Shown: one piece after another, positions 9,326-17,844 of the stretch
How the letters are laid out: each line of letters begins with the position of its first letter
Numbering within the stretch: position 1 is the stretch's first letter
Assembly (NCBI RefSeq): GCF_021168475.1
Contig: NZ_JAJOZT010000003.1
Span: 124,001 to 188,000 of the forward strand
Length of the DNA stretch: 64,000 bases
From: Pseudoclavibacter sp. 13-3
GTDB taxonomy: Bacteria > Actinomycetota > Actinomycetes > Actinomycetales > Microbacteriaceae
Direction: 5' to 3'
The notes under the pieces: model-generated
Database searches by the model: none
What the model was told of the DNA's origin: nothing
The model's input: only the letters and a program-made list of their open reading frames with translations
Program-made: the position numbers and the translations under genes

Positions 9326-11368
9326 TCACCAGGTCTGGTTGCCGTCGCCCTTCGGCCCGCCCTTGTGACCGTCGCGGCGGTCGCTCTTGTAGGCCGGGCG
9401 GTAGCTCTTGCCCTTGCCGCCGTCGCGACCCTTGTCGCGAGCGGCGCGGTCGTCGGCCGTCCAGCGGCGCTTGGGGCCGCTGTGCCCGTCGCGCCGAGAG
9501 TCGCCCTCGCCACGGCTGTCGCGATGCTCGTGCTGACCGCCGCCGTCACGGTTGTCGCGCCGGTCGTCGCGGTTCCAGCCCCCACGGCCTCCGCGGTTGT
9601 CGCGGTCGCCCCGGTCGTCACGGTGACCCGAGCGCCGGTCGTCACCCTGCCATCCGCCGCGCCGTTCTCCGTCGTGGCGGTCGTCGCGTCGGTTGTCGAA
9701 CCGATCGCCGTCGCGTCGGCTGCCCTTGTAGCCGCCACGGTCGTTGCGGTCGTTGCGCCATCCGCCGCGATCTCCACGGTCGTTCCGGTCACCACGCTCG
9801 TTGCGATCGCCACGGTACCCGCCGCGGTTGTCGCGCCCGCCCTGGTAGCCGCCGCGACCGTGGCCGCCCTTGTTGTAGCCGCCCTTGCTGTAGCCGCCCT
9901 GGCGATCGTCGCGGTTGCGCTGCGGCACCGCCTCGAGGTGATCACGCTTGGGATCGAGCAGCAGCGGACGGTCGCCCTGGGCCACCAGCGCCAGCGCCGC
10001 GGCGACATCGGCCTCGGGCACGTCGTTGTGGCGCACATAGTGGTCGATCACGTCGCGCAGCTCGCTGATCTCGGATTCGCGCTCGAGGGCCTCGGTGATG
10101 CCGTCGTCGAAACGGCTCAGGCGCGACTCGTTGACCTCGTCGACGCTCGGCAGCGACATGCGGTCCATCTTCTGGCGCGTGGTGCGCTCGATCTGCTCTT
10201 GCAGGCGGCGCTCGCGCGGAGTGATGAAGCTGATCGCGGCACCGGTGCGCCCGGCACGGCCGGTGCGGCCGATGCGGTGCACGTACGACTCGGGGTCACT
10301 CGGGATGTCGTAGTTGATCACGTGCGTGATGCGCTCGACGTCGAGGCCTCGAGCTGCGACGTCGGTGGCGACGAGCACGTCGATCTGGCCGTTTTTGAGC
10401 TGCTCGACGGTGCGCTCACGCTGTGCCTGCGGCACGTCGCCGTTGATCGCCGCAGCCGAGAAGCCACGGGCGCGCAGGCGCTCGCTGACCGTCTCGGTGT
10501 CGCCTCGCGTGCGCACGAACACGATCACGCCGTCACTGCCCTCGACCTCGAGCACGCGCGCGAGCACGTCGAGCTTCTGGCGACCGGCGACCACGAGAAA
10601 TCGCTGGGACACATTGGTGTTGGTCTGCGTCTTGGTCTTGACGGTGATCTCTGCCGGGTCATGCAGATGCGTCTTGGCGAGGCGGCGGATCTGCTGCGGC
10701 ATGGTCGCCGAGAACAGCGCGATCTGTCGGGTGTCGGGGGTGCTGGCGAGAATCGTCTCGACGTCGTCGACGAAGCCCATCTGCAGCATCTCGTCGGCCT
10801 CGTCGAGCACGAGCATGCGCAGCTGCGACAGATCGAGAGTGCCGCGCTTCATGTGGTCCATGATGCGCCCGGGGGTGCCGACGACGATGTGCACGCCCTT
10901 GCGCAGGGCTGAGAGCTGCATGCCGTAGGCCTGGCCGCCGTAGACCGGCAGAATGCGCACGCCGGGCATCTTCTGCGCGAACCGTTCGACGGCTTCGCAG
11001 ACCTGGAGCGCGAGTTCGCGGGTGGGGGCGAGCACCAGCGCCTGCGGTGCGTTCACCTGCGGGTCGACGGATGCCAGCATCGGAAGTGCGTAGGCTGCGG
11101 TCTTGCCGGTACCGGTCTGGGCCTGGCCGACGACGTCGCGCCCGGCGAGCAGCGTCGGAATGGTGGCCGACTGGATCGGCGAGGGCGTCTCGTAGCCGAT
11201 GGCGTCGAGCGAGTCGAGCAGCGGCTTGGGCAGCCCGAGATCGGCGAACGCGTTGCCCGTCGTCTCATGAGCGTCGGTCTTCGCCTCGGTCTCGGTCGCT
11301 GCGGCAGCCTCTGCGGCAGGTTCAGCAGGCTCGACGGGCTCGGCAGGGCGGTCGGAAGGGGTGTTCAC
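9326..11368 (-). CDS. DEAD-box ATP-dependent RNA helicase with RG-rich tail
   Basis: A DEAD-box helicase of the DeaD/CsdA type acting in RNA unwinding, ribosome assembly or cold adaptation. It shows the Q motif (GYETPSPIQ), motif I (AQTGTGKT), motif II (VLDEADEM), SAT in motif III, and motif VI (HRIGRTGRAGR). After the helicase core and a DbpA-like linker, the last 170 residues or so are a long Gly/Arg/Asp/Asn-rich tract built from RGGY, NDRGDRGG and similar repeats, a typical disordered RNA-binding tail. I place the start at a GTG with GAGGAG 9 nt upstream (680 aa). The frame continues upstream to an ATG at 11590, adding 74 low-complexity Ser/Ala/Glu residues; that longer form is possible. 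Confidence 0.92.
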   Translation of the reverse strand: MNTPSDRPAEPVEPAEPAAEAAAATETEAKTDAHETTGNAFADLGLPKPLLDSLDAIGYETPSPIQSATIPTLLAGRDVVGQAQTGTGKTAAYALPMLASVDPQVNAPQALVLAPTRELALQVCEAVERFAQKMPGVRILPVYGGQAYGMQLSALRKGVHIVVGTPGRIMDHMKRGTLDLSQLRMLVLDEADEMLQMGFVDDVETILASTPDTRQIALFSATMPQQIRRLAKTHLHDPAEITVKTKTQTNTNVSQRFLVVAGRQKLDVLARVLEVEGSDGVIVFVRTRGDTETVSERLRARGFSAAAINGDVPQAQRERTVEQLKNGQIDVLVATDVAARGLDVERITHVINYDIPSDPESYVHRIGRTGRAGRTGAAISFITPRERRLQEQIERTTRQKMDRMSLPSVDEVNESRLSRFDDGITEALERESEISELRDVIDHYVRHNDVPEADVAAALALVAQGDRPLLLDPKRDHLEAVPQRNRDDRQGGYSKGGYNKGGHGRGGYQGGRDNRGGYRGDRNERGDRNDRGDRGGWRNDRNDRGGYKGSRRDGDRFDNRRDDRHDGERRGGWQGDDRRSGHRDDRGDRDNRGGRGGWNRDDRRDNRDGGGQHEHRDSRGEGDSRRDGHSGPKRRWTADDRAARDKGRDGGKGKSYRPAYKSDRRDGHKGGPKGDGNQTW

Positions 11369-11756
11369 TAGGTTGTGCTCCTCAGCTGCCGGAGCGTGCT
11401 CGGCAGCGGTGTCGTTGGCAGCTGACACGTCGATCGCATCAGCAGATGGTGCAGAAGAAGATGAAGAAGATGTGGGAGAAGACGAAGAGCCAGCGGCAGA
11501 ATCAGAAGTCACCAACTGATCGTAGTCGCTGGCAGGGTATCGCGTCCACAGCGCAGGGTAGTCCTCTGCCTCGTCACATGCTAGCAGCATCCGCTCTCAT
11601 TCACTCGCCCGGAGCGCGCATTCGCATCGACCAGGTGCTGAACCAGCTGCCGACAAAGGGGTGTCTGACCGTAGACTGGAAGCCGGACATCACGCGCCGC
11701 CGAGTGCACAGGAAACCTCCCGAGCCTCAGGCTGGTGCGACGTTGAGAGGAACCTC
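11369..11756. other. leader / promoter region between helicase and DUF308 genes
   Basis: If the helicase starts at the GTG, this 388-bp stretch is a divergent intergenic region. The part up to 11590 is open in the helicase frame, Ser/Ala-rich, and could be a long 5' UTR, as cold-inducible helicases often have, or an N-terminal extension. TAGACT near 11673-11678 is a possible -10 for the downstream membrane protein gene. No other gene is visible. Confidence 0.4.
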
Positions 11757-12323
11757 ATGTCAGACAGCATCGATGCAGATCTCGTCAAGAAGGGCATCGG
11801 GTCGATTCGCACTGCGCTCGGCATCAGCGGCGTGCTGACGCTGCTTGCCGGTGTCGCCATCACGTTCTGGCCAGGGCGCAGCGCCGAGCTGGCCGTCGCC
11901 ATCATCGCGATCTACACGATCGTCGGTGGCCTCGTCTACGGCGCGATTGCGGTCTTCGGCAGACAGCAGTCGGGCTGGGGGCGAGTCGGTGACCTTCTGC
12001 TGGCTGTGTTCATGATCATCGTCGGCGTCGTGGCGTTCGCCAACCTCGGCTCGGCTGCTGCCGCCTTCGGTATCGTCCTGGGCATCCTCGTGGGCATCGC
12101 CTGGTTCGTCGAGGGCGTCGTGGCGCTCGCCTTCGTCGGTGACTCTGACTCGAAGGCCTGGAGCATCATCTTCGCCGTGCTCAGCATCATCGCTGGGGTC
12201 ACCCTGCTCTTCTCGCCGCTGTGGGGCGCTGCCGTGCTCTGGCTGCTGCTGGGCGTCTCGGCGATCGTGCTCGGCGTCGCGCAGATCATTCGCGCCCTCC
12301 AGTTCGGCAGGTCGCTGCGCTGA
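11757..12323 (+). CDS. DUF308 / HdeD-family membrane protein
   Basis: A 188-aa integral membrane protein with six hydrophobic helices and glycine-rich helix ends, matching the DUF308 (HdeD-like) family. In enterobacteria HdeD is linked to acid resistance; the role in actinobacteria is unknown. The chosen ATG has GAGAGGAA upstream at good spacing; the open frame extends a little further 5' but lacks family similarity. A strong bidirectional terminator follows about 30 nt after the stop. Confidence 0.85.
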   Translation: MSDSIDADLVKKGIGSIRTALGISGVLTLLAGVAITFWPGRSAELAVAIIAIYTIVGGLVYGAIAVFGRQQSGWGRVGDLLLAVFMIIVGVVAFANLGSAAAAFGIVLGILVGIAWFVEGVVALAFVGDSDSKAWSIIFAVLSIIAGVTLLFSPLWGAAVLWLLLGVSAIVLGVAQIIRALQFGRSLR

Positions 12324-12352
12324 GGCACTGTGGCGCAGAAGACCGATGAAAG

Positions 12353-12390
12353 AAGCCCCCGAGAAGATCGTGAGATCTTCTCGGGGGCTT
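12353..12390. terminator. strong bidirectional intrinsic terminator
   Basis: A perfect 17-bp stem (AAGCCCCCGAGAAGATC and its complement) closed by a GTGA loop, ending in CTTTCT on the plus strand and with an A-rich 5' flank that gives U residues on the other strand. It sits between the DUF308 gene and the oppositely oriented tRNA-Pro, and so probably ends transcription from both sides. Confidence 0.9.
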
Positions 12391-12394
12391 TCTG

Positions 12395-12468
12395 TCGGGG
12401 TAGCGGGATTTGAACCCACGACCTCCTCGTCCCGAACGAGGCGCGCTACCAAGCTGCGCTATACCCCG
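12395..12468 (-). tRNA. tRNA-Pro (anticodon CGG)
   Basis: Cloverleaf with a 7-bp acceptor stem (CGGGGTA / TACCCCG), a T loop containing GGTTCAAATCC, and an anticodon stem CCTCG/CGAGG around the loop TTCGGGA, giving anticodon CGG. The discriminator base is A and CCA is not encoded. Confidence 0.96.
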
Positions 12469-12571
12469 TCGCTGAGAATCAGCGGCAACTGCTACAGCTT
12501 AGTCCATCCTGGGGCGTAGTTTCAATGTGGCGTCACCGCCGCGTGAAACGGCGAGGTGTCACGCCCGCAGC

Positions 12572-13567
12572 TCAGACCGCCGCCTGAGCATCCGCATCTC
12601 GCGCGACCAGCGTGAGGAGCGTGGCCTCGGGGCGGCAGTTGAGGCGAACGGGCGCGTAGATCGACGTGCCCAGTCCCGCGCTGACATGCAGCCACGAACT
12701 GCGATCGCCGGTCGTCCACTCGTGCAGCCCCTTCACGAAGGGCCGGGGCAGATCGCAGTTGGTGGTCAGCGCGCCGAAGAGGGGCAGGCACACCTGACCG
12801 CCATGCGTATGGCCGGCGAGCATCAGCTCGGCGCCCATCGACGTGAAGCCGTCGAGCACGCGCTGATAGGGGGCATGCGTCACACCCAGGGTGAGATCGA
12901 CGTCTGCGGGCAGACCGGTGATGCGTCGGCGCAGCCCTTCAGGATCGTCGCCTCCGAGGTGGGCGTCGCCGGTGCCGACCAGGCCGATCCGGCTGCCCTT
13001 CACCGTCAGCAGAGCGGTCTGATTGTTCAGATTGCGCCAGCCGGCCTCGACGAGCCGGTGCGTGAGAGCTGCGGTGTCGATGTCCGGCGTCACTCTCTCG
13101 ACGTGGCTGGCGTGCAGCAGGTACGAGAGGGGATTCTTCGGAATCGGCGTGAAGGAGTCGTTCGACCCGTAGACGAAGGCTCCGGGCACGTCCAACAGCG
13201 GTTCCAGAGCGTCGAGAATCGCCGGCAGTGCGTCCGCATGGCCGTAGTTGTCGCCGGTGTTGATGACCAGATCAGGCTTCAGCGAGGCAAGATCACGAGT
13301 CCATGCGACGCGCGCACGCTGCCACGGTGCCAGATGCAGGTCAGCGACGTGCAGCATCCGCAGAGGCTGACTGCCCTCGGGCAGCACGGGCACCGTGAAC
13401 TCGCGCAGCGCGAAGCTGTTGCGCTCGATGAGCGAGCTGTACGCGAGCACGCCCAGTCCGGCCAGCGATGCGATGCCGAGCGCGGATGCGAACGTGCGCA
13501 GGCCGGGCGCCTTCGCGTCGCTCTCGGCGCCGGGCTGGAGCGACCCAGACCTCGCCGTGGCCATCAC
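12572..13567 (-). CDS. membrane-anchored metallophosphoesterase (YkuE-like)
   Basis: A 331-aa calcineurin-like phosphoesterase with an N-terminal hydrophobic segment (about residues 27-47) likely to anchor it with the catalytic domain outside. The metal-site motifs are in order: DLH in HVADLHLAPWQ, GDN in NTGDNYGH, GSND in place of the usual GNHD, and GHTHGG in LAGHTHGGQ. YkuE-type enzymes act on phospholipids or other phosphomonoesters/diesters; the exact substrate is unknown. Its ATG overlaps the stop of the upstream penicillin-binding protein gene by 4 bp (ATGA), so the pair is translationally coupled, which suggests a cell-envelope role. Confidence 0.9.
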   Translation of the reverse strand: MMATARSGSLQPGAESDAKAPGLRTFASALGIASLAGLGVLAYSSLIERNSFALREFTVPVLPEGSQPLRMLHVADLHLAPWQRARVAWTRDLASLKPDLVINTGDNYGHADALPAILDALEPLLDVPGAFVYGSNDSFTPIPKNPLSYLLHASHVERVTPDIDTAALTHRLVEAGWRNLNNQTALLTVKGSRIGLVGTGDAHLGGDDPEGLRRRITGLPADVDLTLGVTHAPYQRVLDGFTSMGAELMLAGHTHGGQVCLPLFGALTTNCDLPRPFVKGLHEWTTGDRSSWLHVSAGLGTSIYAPVRLNCRPEATLLTLVARDADAQAAV

Positions 13568-15951
13568 TGCGCTGAGGCGCTCGGCGAGGCACTCGACCCG
13601 TCTGCGGGGGTGCTCGCCGCGCTTTCCTTGCCAGAACTCAGGTAGATGGTCACGAGGGCTCCAGCGTCGGCAGGGCCTCCGCCGGCTGGATCGGTGGCCA
13701 CGACCTGGCCGGCAGGCACAGAATCGGAGGGGCGGCGTTCGGGCGAGATGGCCACCTGGAAGCCGGCGTCTTCGAGCTGCTGCTGCGCCTCTTCCGGTGT
13801 TTTCCCGGTCACGTCGGGCATGTCGGTGCTGCGGAAGGTCAGCGAGGTGTCATCAGGCGCCGGGAACGATGCCGCGCCCGGGTATCGGGAGTGCACGCCT
13901 CGCTGGATGTCCTTCCACATGGTGTAGCGCACGTTCCAGCCGGCCACGCCCTTGATGCGGTAGTACCGCAGATCGGCCTTGTTGCTGGTCGTGCCGGTGT
14001 TGCCGATCCAGGTTGCCTGGACTGTCGAGGTCGTGTAGCCGACCAGCCAGGTCTGGTGGTAGCTGTCAGTCGAACCGGTCTTGCCGGCGACGGCCGAGCC
14101 GTCACCGGGATTGGCCTGGCCGGCGGTGCCGTCTTTGTCGAAGACGCCTTGGAGCGCCGAGGTCGCGGTGCGCGCGACCGTCGGCGTCACGGCTTCGGAG
14201 CACTGGCTCGTCGGGGTCGGGCGTTCGCTGCCGTTGTTGCCGTCGACCACGCTGAGAATCGCCTTGGGCGTGCAGTACGTGCCGTCGTTCGAGATGCCGG
14301 CGTACGCTCCTGCGACCTGGATCGGGGCCAGCGTGTTGGCCGAGCCACCGATGATGCTGGTCGGCACGTGGTCGAGCTCTTCGCCATTGGCCGACTTGGT
14401 GATGCCGAATGAGACTGCCGTGTCCTTGATGTCGCAGAGGTCGAGCTGCTGTGCCATCGCGGCGAAGCCGGTGTTCACCGAGTTCTTCGTCGCGTAGCGC
14501 ACGTCGAACGATGACGGCATGTTCGACACCGCGTTGTCGAGCTGCCAGGTGCCCACATACCCGCCCGGCTTGCAGCGGTCGGCGAAGTCCTTCTGACGCA
14601 GGGTGGTCGGTGCGGGGGCGTTGAGCCGCTCGTTGAGCGAGTGCCCCTGTTTCAGCCAGTCGAGCAGGGTGAACACCTTGTATGTCGAACCGGGCTGGAA
14701 GCCGGACGATCCGCCCTCGTCCTTCGTGGTGCTGTAGTTGATCGCGGTTCGGCTGTTGTCGCCCTGGGCGTCATCGGTCTGCGAGAAGGTGCGGTTCTGC
14801 GCCATGGCCAGCACATTGCTGGTGCCGATCTGCAGAACCGTGGTGGCCGCACCGATCTTGTCGTTGCGGTTGATGTTCTTGTCGATCGCCGCCTGGGTGT
14901 CGTCTTGCAGGCCGAGGTCGATGCTGGTGTGAATCTGCAGGCCGCCGCGGCGCAGCAGGGCCGTGCGCTCTTCAGGGGTGTCGCCGTAGGCGGAGTCGTT
15001 GCGAATCAGGTTCACGACGTAGTCGCAGAAGTAGCTCGCATTGTGCGTCGCCGCCTCGCAGCCACGGGGCTGCTGCGTGATGTGCGGCTCGATCGGAGTC
15101 GCAATGGCTGCATCCGCGGTCGCCTGGTCGATGTAGCCGTGCTCGACCATGCGGTTGAGCACGAGGTCTCGACGGGCCTTCGCGCGGTCGAGATTCTCTG
15201 GCGCGTCGACGCGGTAGGCGTTGGGCGAGGGAAAGACGCTGACCAGCTGTGCTGCCTCGGGCAGCGTCAGGTCTGCGGCGTTCTTGCCGTAGTAGTACTG
15301 GGCTGCGGCACCGATGCCGTAGACGTTGCCGCCGAACGAGGCGTAGTTCAGGTAGCTGGTGAGAATCTGCTCTTTCGAATAGTTCTGCTCGAGGCCGATC
15401 GCATAGCGCATCTCGAGCAGCTTTCGCGAGGCGCTCTCCTCACGGGCTTCGTTGATGGCCGACTCGTCGTTCTCCCACTCGGCCGCCTCGATGCGCAGGT
15501 TGCGCACGAGCTGCATGGTGATCGTCGACGCGCCCGACTGCGTCGAGCCGCTCGACTGATTCTGCAGCACGGCACGGGCGACGGCGGCGAAGTCGACGCC
15601 ACCGTGGTCGTAGAAGCGCGGGTCTTCGATCGAGACCACCGCGTTCTTCGCGAGCTCGGGCATCTGATCTGCTGTCAGCGGGATGCGGTTCTTCTCATAG
15701 AACGTGGCGAAGGCGACATCCTGGCCGTTGAGCTTGCCATACAGCGTCGACGGGCTCTGCAGCTCGACGTTGGCGAGTGATGCGGGCAGGGTTTTCGCGA
15801 TGTTGACCGCGTCTGCGCCGAACACGCTGGCGATGGCCAGAGCAGGTGTCGACATGCCGACTGCGACGAGGCCGAGCGCTGCTGATGCGGCGATGAACCG
15901 CACGATTGCGCGGCTGGAGCGTCGCCGGTTTGCGGGCAGGTGAGAAGACAT
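13564..15951 (-). CDS. class A penicillin-binding protein (glycosyltransferase/transpeptidase) with PASTA domain
   Basis: A 795-aa bifunctional peptidoglycan synthase. An N-terminal signal-anchor (about residues 15-45) is followed by a GT51 glycosyltransferase domain with the catalytic EDPRFYDHGGVD motif (about residue 108). Next comes the transpeptidase domain with STYK (about residue 420), SVN and KTGST (about residue 622). A single PASTA domain lies near residues 715-780, then a Ser/Ala-rich tail. This is the PonA-type architecture of actinobacteria. A TAGCAT hexamer 7 nt before the ATG and the lack of a Shine-Dalgarno suggest a leaderless mRNA. It is co-transcribed with the metallophosphoesterase gene. 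Confidence 0.95.
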   Translation of the reverse strand: MSSHLPANRRRSSRAIVRFIAASAALGLVAVGMSTPALAIASVFGADAVNIAKTLPASLANVELQSPSTLYGKLNGQDVAFATFYEKNRIPLTADQMPELAKNAVVSIEDPRFYDHGGVDFAAVARAVLQNQSSGSTQSGASTITMQLVRNLRIEAAEWENDESAINEAREESASRKLLEMRYAIGLEQNYSKEQILTSYLNYASFGGNVYGIGAAAQYYYGKNAADLTLPEAAQLVSVFPSPNAYRVDAPENLDRAKARRDLVLNRMVEHGYIDQATADAAIATPIEPHITQQPRGCEAATHNASYFCDYVVNLIRNDSAYGDTPEERTALLRRGGLQIHTSIDLGLQDDTQAAIDKNINRNDKIGAATTVLQIGTSNVLAMAQNRTFSQTDDAQGDNSRTAINYSTTKDEGGSSGFQPGSTYKVFTLLDWLKQGHSLNERLNAPAPTTLRQKDFADRCKPGGYVGTWQLDNAVSNMPSSFDVRYATKNSVNTGFAAMAQQLDLCDIKDTAVSFGITKSANGEELDHVPTSIIGGSANTLAPIQVAGAYAGISNDGTYCTPKAILSVVDGNNGSERPTPTSQCSEAVTPTVARTATSALQGVFDKDGTAGQANPGDGSAVAGKTGSTDSYHQTWLVGYTTSTVQATWIGNTGTTSNKADLRYYRIKGVAGWNVRYTMWKDIQRGVHSRYPGAASFPAPDDTSLTFRSTDMPDVTGKTPEEAQQQLEDAGFQVAISPERRPSDSVPAGQVVATDPAGGGPADAGALVTIYLSSGKESAASTPADGSSASPSASAQ

Positions 15952-15991
15952 AGGCTAGATGCTACGCGATTATCCTATGAATGGAGCAGTC

Positions 15992-16153
15992 ATGGTCAAG
16001 TGGGAGTACTTCACCGCCCCTCTCATCATCCACAACACCCAGCAGATTCTCAACAACTTCGGATCCGAGGGATGGGAGCTGATCCAGATCGTCGCGGGGC
16101 CCACCGGCGGCCTCGTCGGCTATTTCAAACGACCCATCGAGGAGCAGGCATGA
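15992..16153 (+). CDS. DUF4177 domain small protein
   Basis: A 53-aa protein, MVKWEYFTAPLIIHNTQQ to the end, matching DUF4177 proteins with their conserved WEY and GSEGWELIQI segments. The ATG is chosen for its GGAG ribosome binding site; a -10-like TATCCT lies about 15 nt upstream. Its stop overlaps the RidA-family start (ATGA). Function unknown; the pair is conserved in actinobacteria near PBP genes as far as I recall, which is not testable here. Confidence 0.85.
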   Translation: MVKWEYFTAPLIIHNTQQILNNFGSEGWELIQIVAGPTGGLVGYFKRPIEEQA

Positions 16154-16623
16154 CGTTCACCACCAGACTCGACGAGCTGGGCATCACCCTCCCTCCGGTC
16201 GCGGCCCCGGTCGCCGACTACGTGCCTGCGCTGCGCAGCGGCAACCTCGTGCACACGTCGGGGCAGCTGCCCTTCATCGACGGCGAGCTGCCGGCGACCG
16301 GCAAGGTCGGCATCGGCGAGGGGCTGGTGCCGCCTGACGCGGCGAAGACGCTGGCGCGAACGGCGGGGCTGAACGCGGTCGCGGCGGCGGCGGATGCCGC
16401 AGGCGGCCTCGACCGCATCGCGCGCGTCGTCAAGGTGGTCGGCTTCGTCTCGTCTGCGCCCGATTTCACCGGCCAGCCGGGCGTGATCAACGGCGTCAGC
16501 GAGCTGCTCGGCGAGGTCTTCGGCGAGGCCGGAGCGCACGCGCGCAGCGCCGTCGGCGTCGCCGTGCTGCCGCTTGACTCCCCGGTCGAGGTCGAGATCA
16601 CGGTCGAACTCATCGCCGACTGA
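16150..16623 (+). CDS. RidA family protein (YjgF/YER057c/UK114)
   Basis: A 157-aa protein of the RidA superfamily, which in its archetypes hydrolyses reactive enamine/imine intermediates made by PLP enzymes. It has the typical VHTSGQLPFIDGELP region. It belongs to the longer YjgF-like subgroup seen in actinobacteria rather than archetypal RidA, since the catalytic Arg of the RidA consensus is not obvious in the C-terminal VEIT region, so deaminase activity is uncertain. It is translationally coupled to the DUF4177 gene. The stop codon lies inside a perfect 14-bp tandem duplication (16615-16642). Confidence 0.88.
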   Translation: MTFTTRLDELGITLPPVAAPVADYVPALRSGNLVHTSGQLPFIDGELPATGKVGIGEGLVPPDAAKTLARTAGLNAVAAAADAAGGLDRIARVVKVVGFVSSAPDFTGQPGVINGVSELLGEVFGEAGAHARSAVGVAVLPLDSPVEVEITVELIAD

Positions 16624-16718
16624 TCGCTGCCGACTGATCGCTCTGGCCGAACGCTGGTGTCCGACCGGCACCAGCTGACGGCCGCAGCCCGACGCCGAAG
16701 GGGCGGCCTTCACCGCCC

Positions 16719-16769
16719 AGCGACCTGTGCACAGACTGGTTCACGCCATGAAGCTGTGCACAGGTCGCT
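16719..16769. repeat. 16-bp perfect inverted repeat containing two CTGTGCACAG palindromes upstream of tadA
   Basis: AGCGACCTGTGCACAG at 16719-16734 is repeated as its exact complement at 16754-16769 with a 19-nt spacer. Each arm contains the self-palindrome CTGTGCACAG. It lies 44 nt before the tadA start. The same 10-bp palindrome recurs at 18807-18816 ahead of the pilin gene. It could be a regulator operator or a transcript hairpin; the repetition at a second site in the same locus favours an operator. Confidence 0.6.
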
Positions 16770-16812
16770 TTCGTCTGTCGCCGACGCAGGCAGACCCCTG
16801 CAGGATGGGCGC

Positions 16813-17844
16813 ATGCCGCACAGACACCGCCCCTCTCTCGATGCCGAGACGCTTGGTGCGTTCGGTCCGCTGCGCACGCTGATCGCCCGCGCCGGAGTGA
16901 CCGATGTGCTCGTCACCGCTCCCGATGAGATCTGGATCGATCGGGGCGAAGGCGTCGAGCGCGTGCCGCTGCGCCTCAGCGGGCAGCGACAGCTGCGGGC
17001 GCTCGCGGTCTCGCTCATTTCCGCGGGAGGGCGCCATCTCGACGATGCAACGCCCTTCGTCGACGTGCGACTGGGCGAGTTGCGGGTGCATGCGGTGCTG
17101 CCACCGGTGGCGGTCGGCGGCGTCCAACTCTCGGTGCGCGTGCCTCAGCGTGGACTGCGCGACTTCGACTCACTGCTTGACACCGGCATGATCGTCGCCG
17201 GGCACGAAAGGCTGCTGCGCGACGCCATCTGCTCGGGCGCGAATCTGCTCATCACGGGCGCGACCGCCACCGGCAAGACGACGCTGCTCCGAGCGCTGTT
17301 GCAGCTGGTCGAGCATGATCAGCGCATCATCTGCGTCGAAGACGTCGCCGAGCTCGATGTGCGGCACCCGCACGTTGTGCAACTCGAGGCGCGGCAGCCC
17401 AATGCTGACGGTCTCGGAGCAGTCGGCCTCGACGTCCTGCTGCGCCAGGCCCTGCGCATGCGTCCCGATCGCATCGTCGTCGGCGAGTGTCGTGGGCCCG
17501 AGCTGATGCTGCTGATGACCGCACTGAACACGGGGCATCGGGGCGGGGCGGGCACCCTGCACGCCAACTCGGTCGCCGACGTGCCGGCTCGGCTCGAGGC
17601 GATGGCGCTGATGTCAGGCATCAGCGAAAGAGCCCTGGCTCGTCAGGCTGCCAGCGCCTTCGACCTCGTCTTGCACCTCGGGCGCAGCGCCGGTGCTCGC
17701 CGGCTCGAGCAGGTCGGGCGTCTCGAAGTCGACGCAGACGGACTGCTCGTCGCACGGGTCCTGACCGCCGATCCTGAACGTCCGAGCGCTCAGGGGCAGC
17801 CAGACCGGCCAACCGCACCATGCACGCGCCGGGCCGATGACTGA
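16813..17844 (+). CDS. tadA: Tad/Flp pilus assembly ATPase (TadA/CpaF family)
   Basis: A 343-aa secretion ATPase of the type II/IV secretion superfamily that powers pilus assembly at the membrane. Walker A is GATATGKTTLL (about residue 150), the Asp box is around ICVEDVAELD, the Walker B region is RIVVGECRG, and the His box is GTLHANSVADVPARL. It is shorter than CpaF proteins of Gram-negatives, as is usual in actinobacterial tad loci. It starts at an ATG without an obvious strong ribosome binding site. The 3' end overlaps the next gene by 8 bp. No TadZ/Ssd-like gene precedes it. Confidence 0.9.
   Translation: MPHRHRPSLDAETLGAFGPLRTLIARAGVTDVLVTAPDEIWIDRGEGVERVPLRLSGQRQLRALAVSLISAGGRHLDDATPFVDVRLGELRVHAVLPPVAVGGVQLSVRVPQRGLRDFDSLLDTGMIVAGHERLLRDAICSGANLLITGATATGKTTLLRALLQLVEHDQRIICVEDVAELDVRHPHVVQLEARQPNADGLGAVGLDVLLRQALRMRPDRIVVGECRGPELMLLMTALNTGHRGGAGTLHANSVADVPARLEAMALMSGISERALARQAASAFDLVLHLGRSAGARRLEQVGRLEVDADGLLVARVLTADPERPSAQGQPDRPTAPCTRRADD

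Noticed and set aside
9209-10912. 567-codon plus-strand Val/Ala-rich frame opposite the helicase
   Set aside because: It is the complement of the RG-repeat codons; the helicase motifs on the minus strand are unequivocal.
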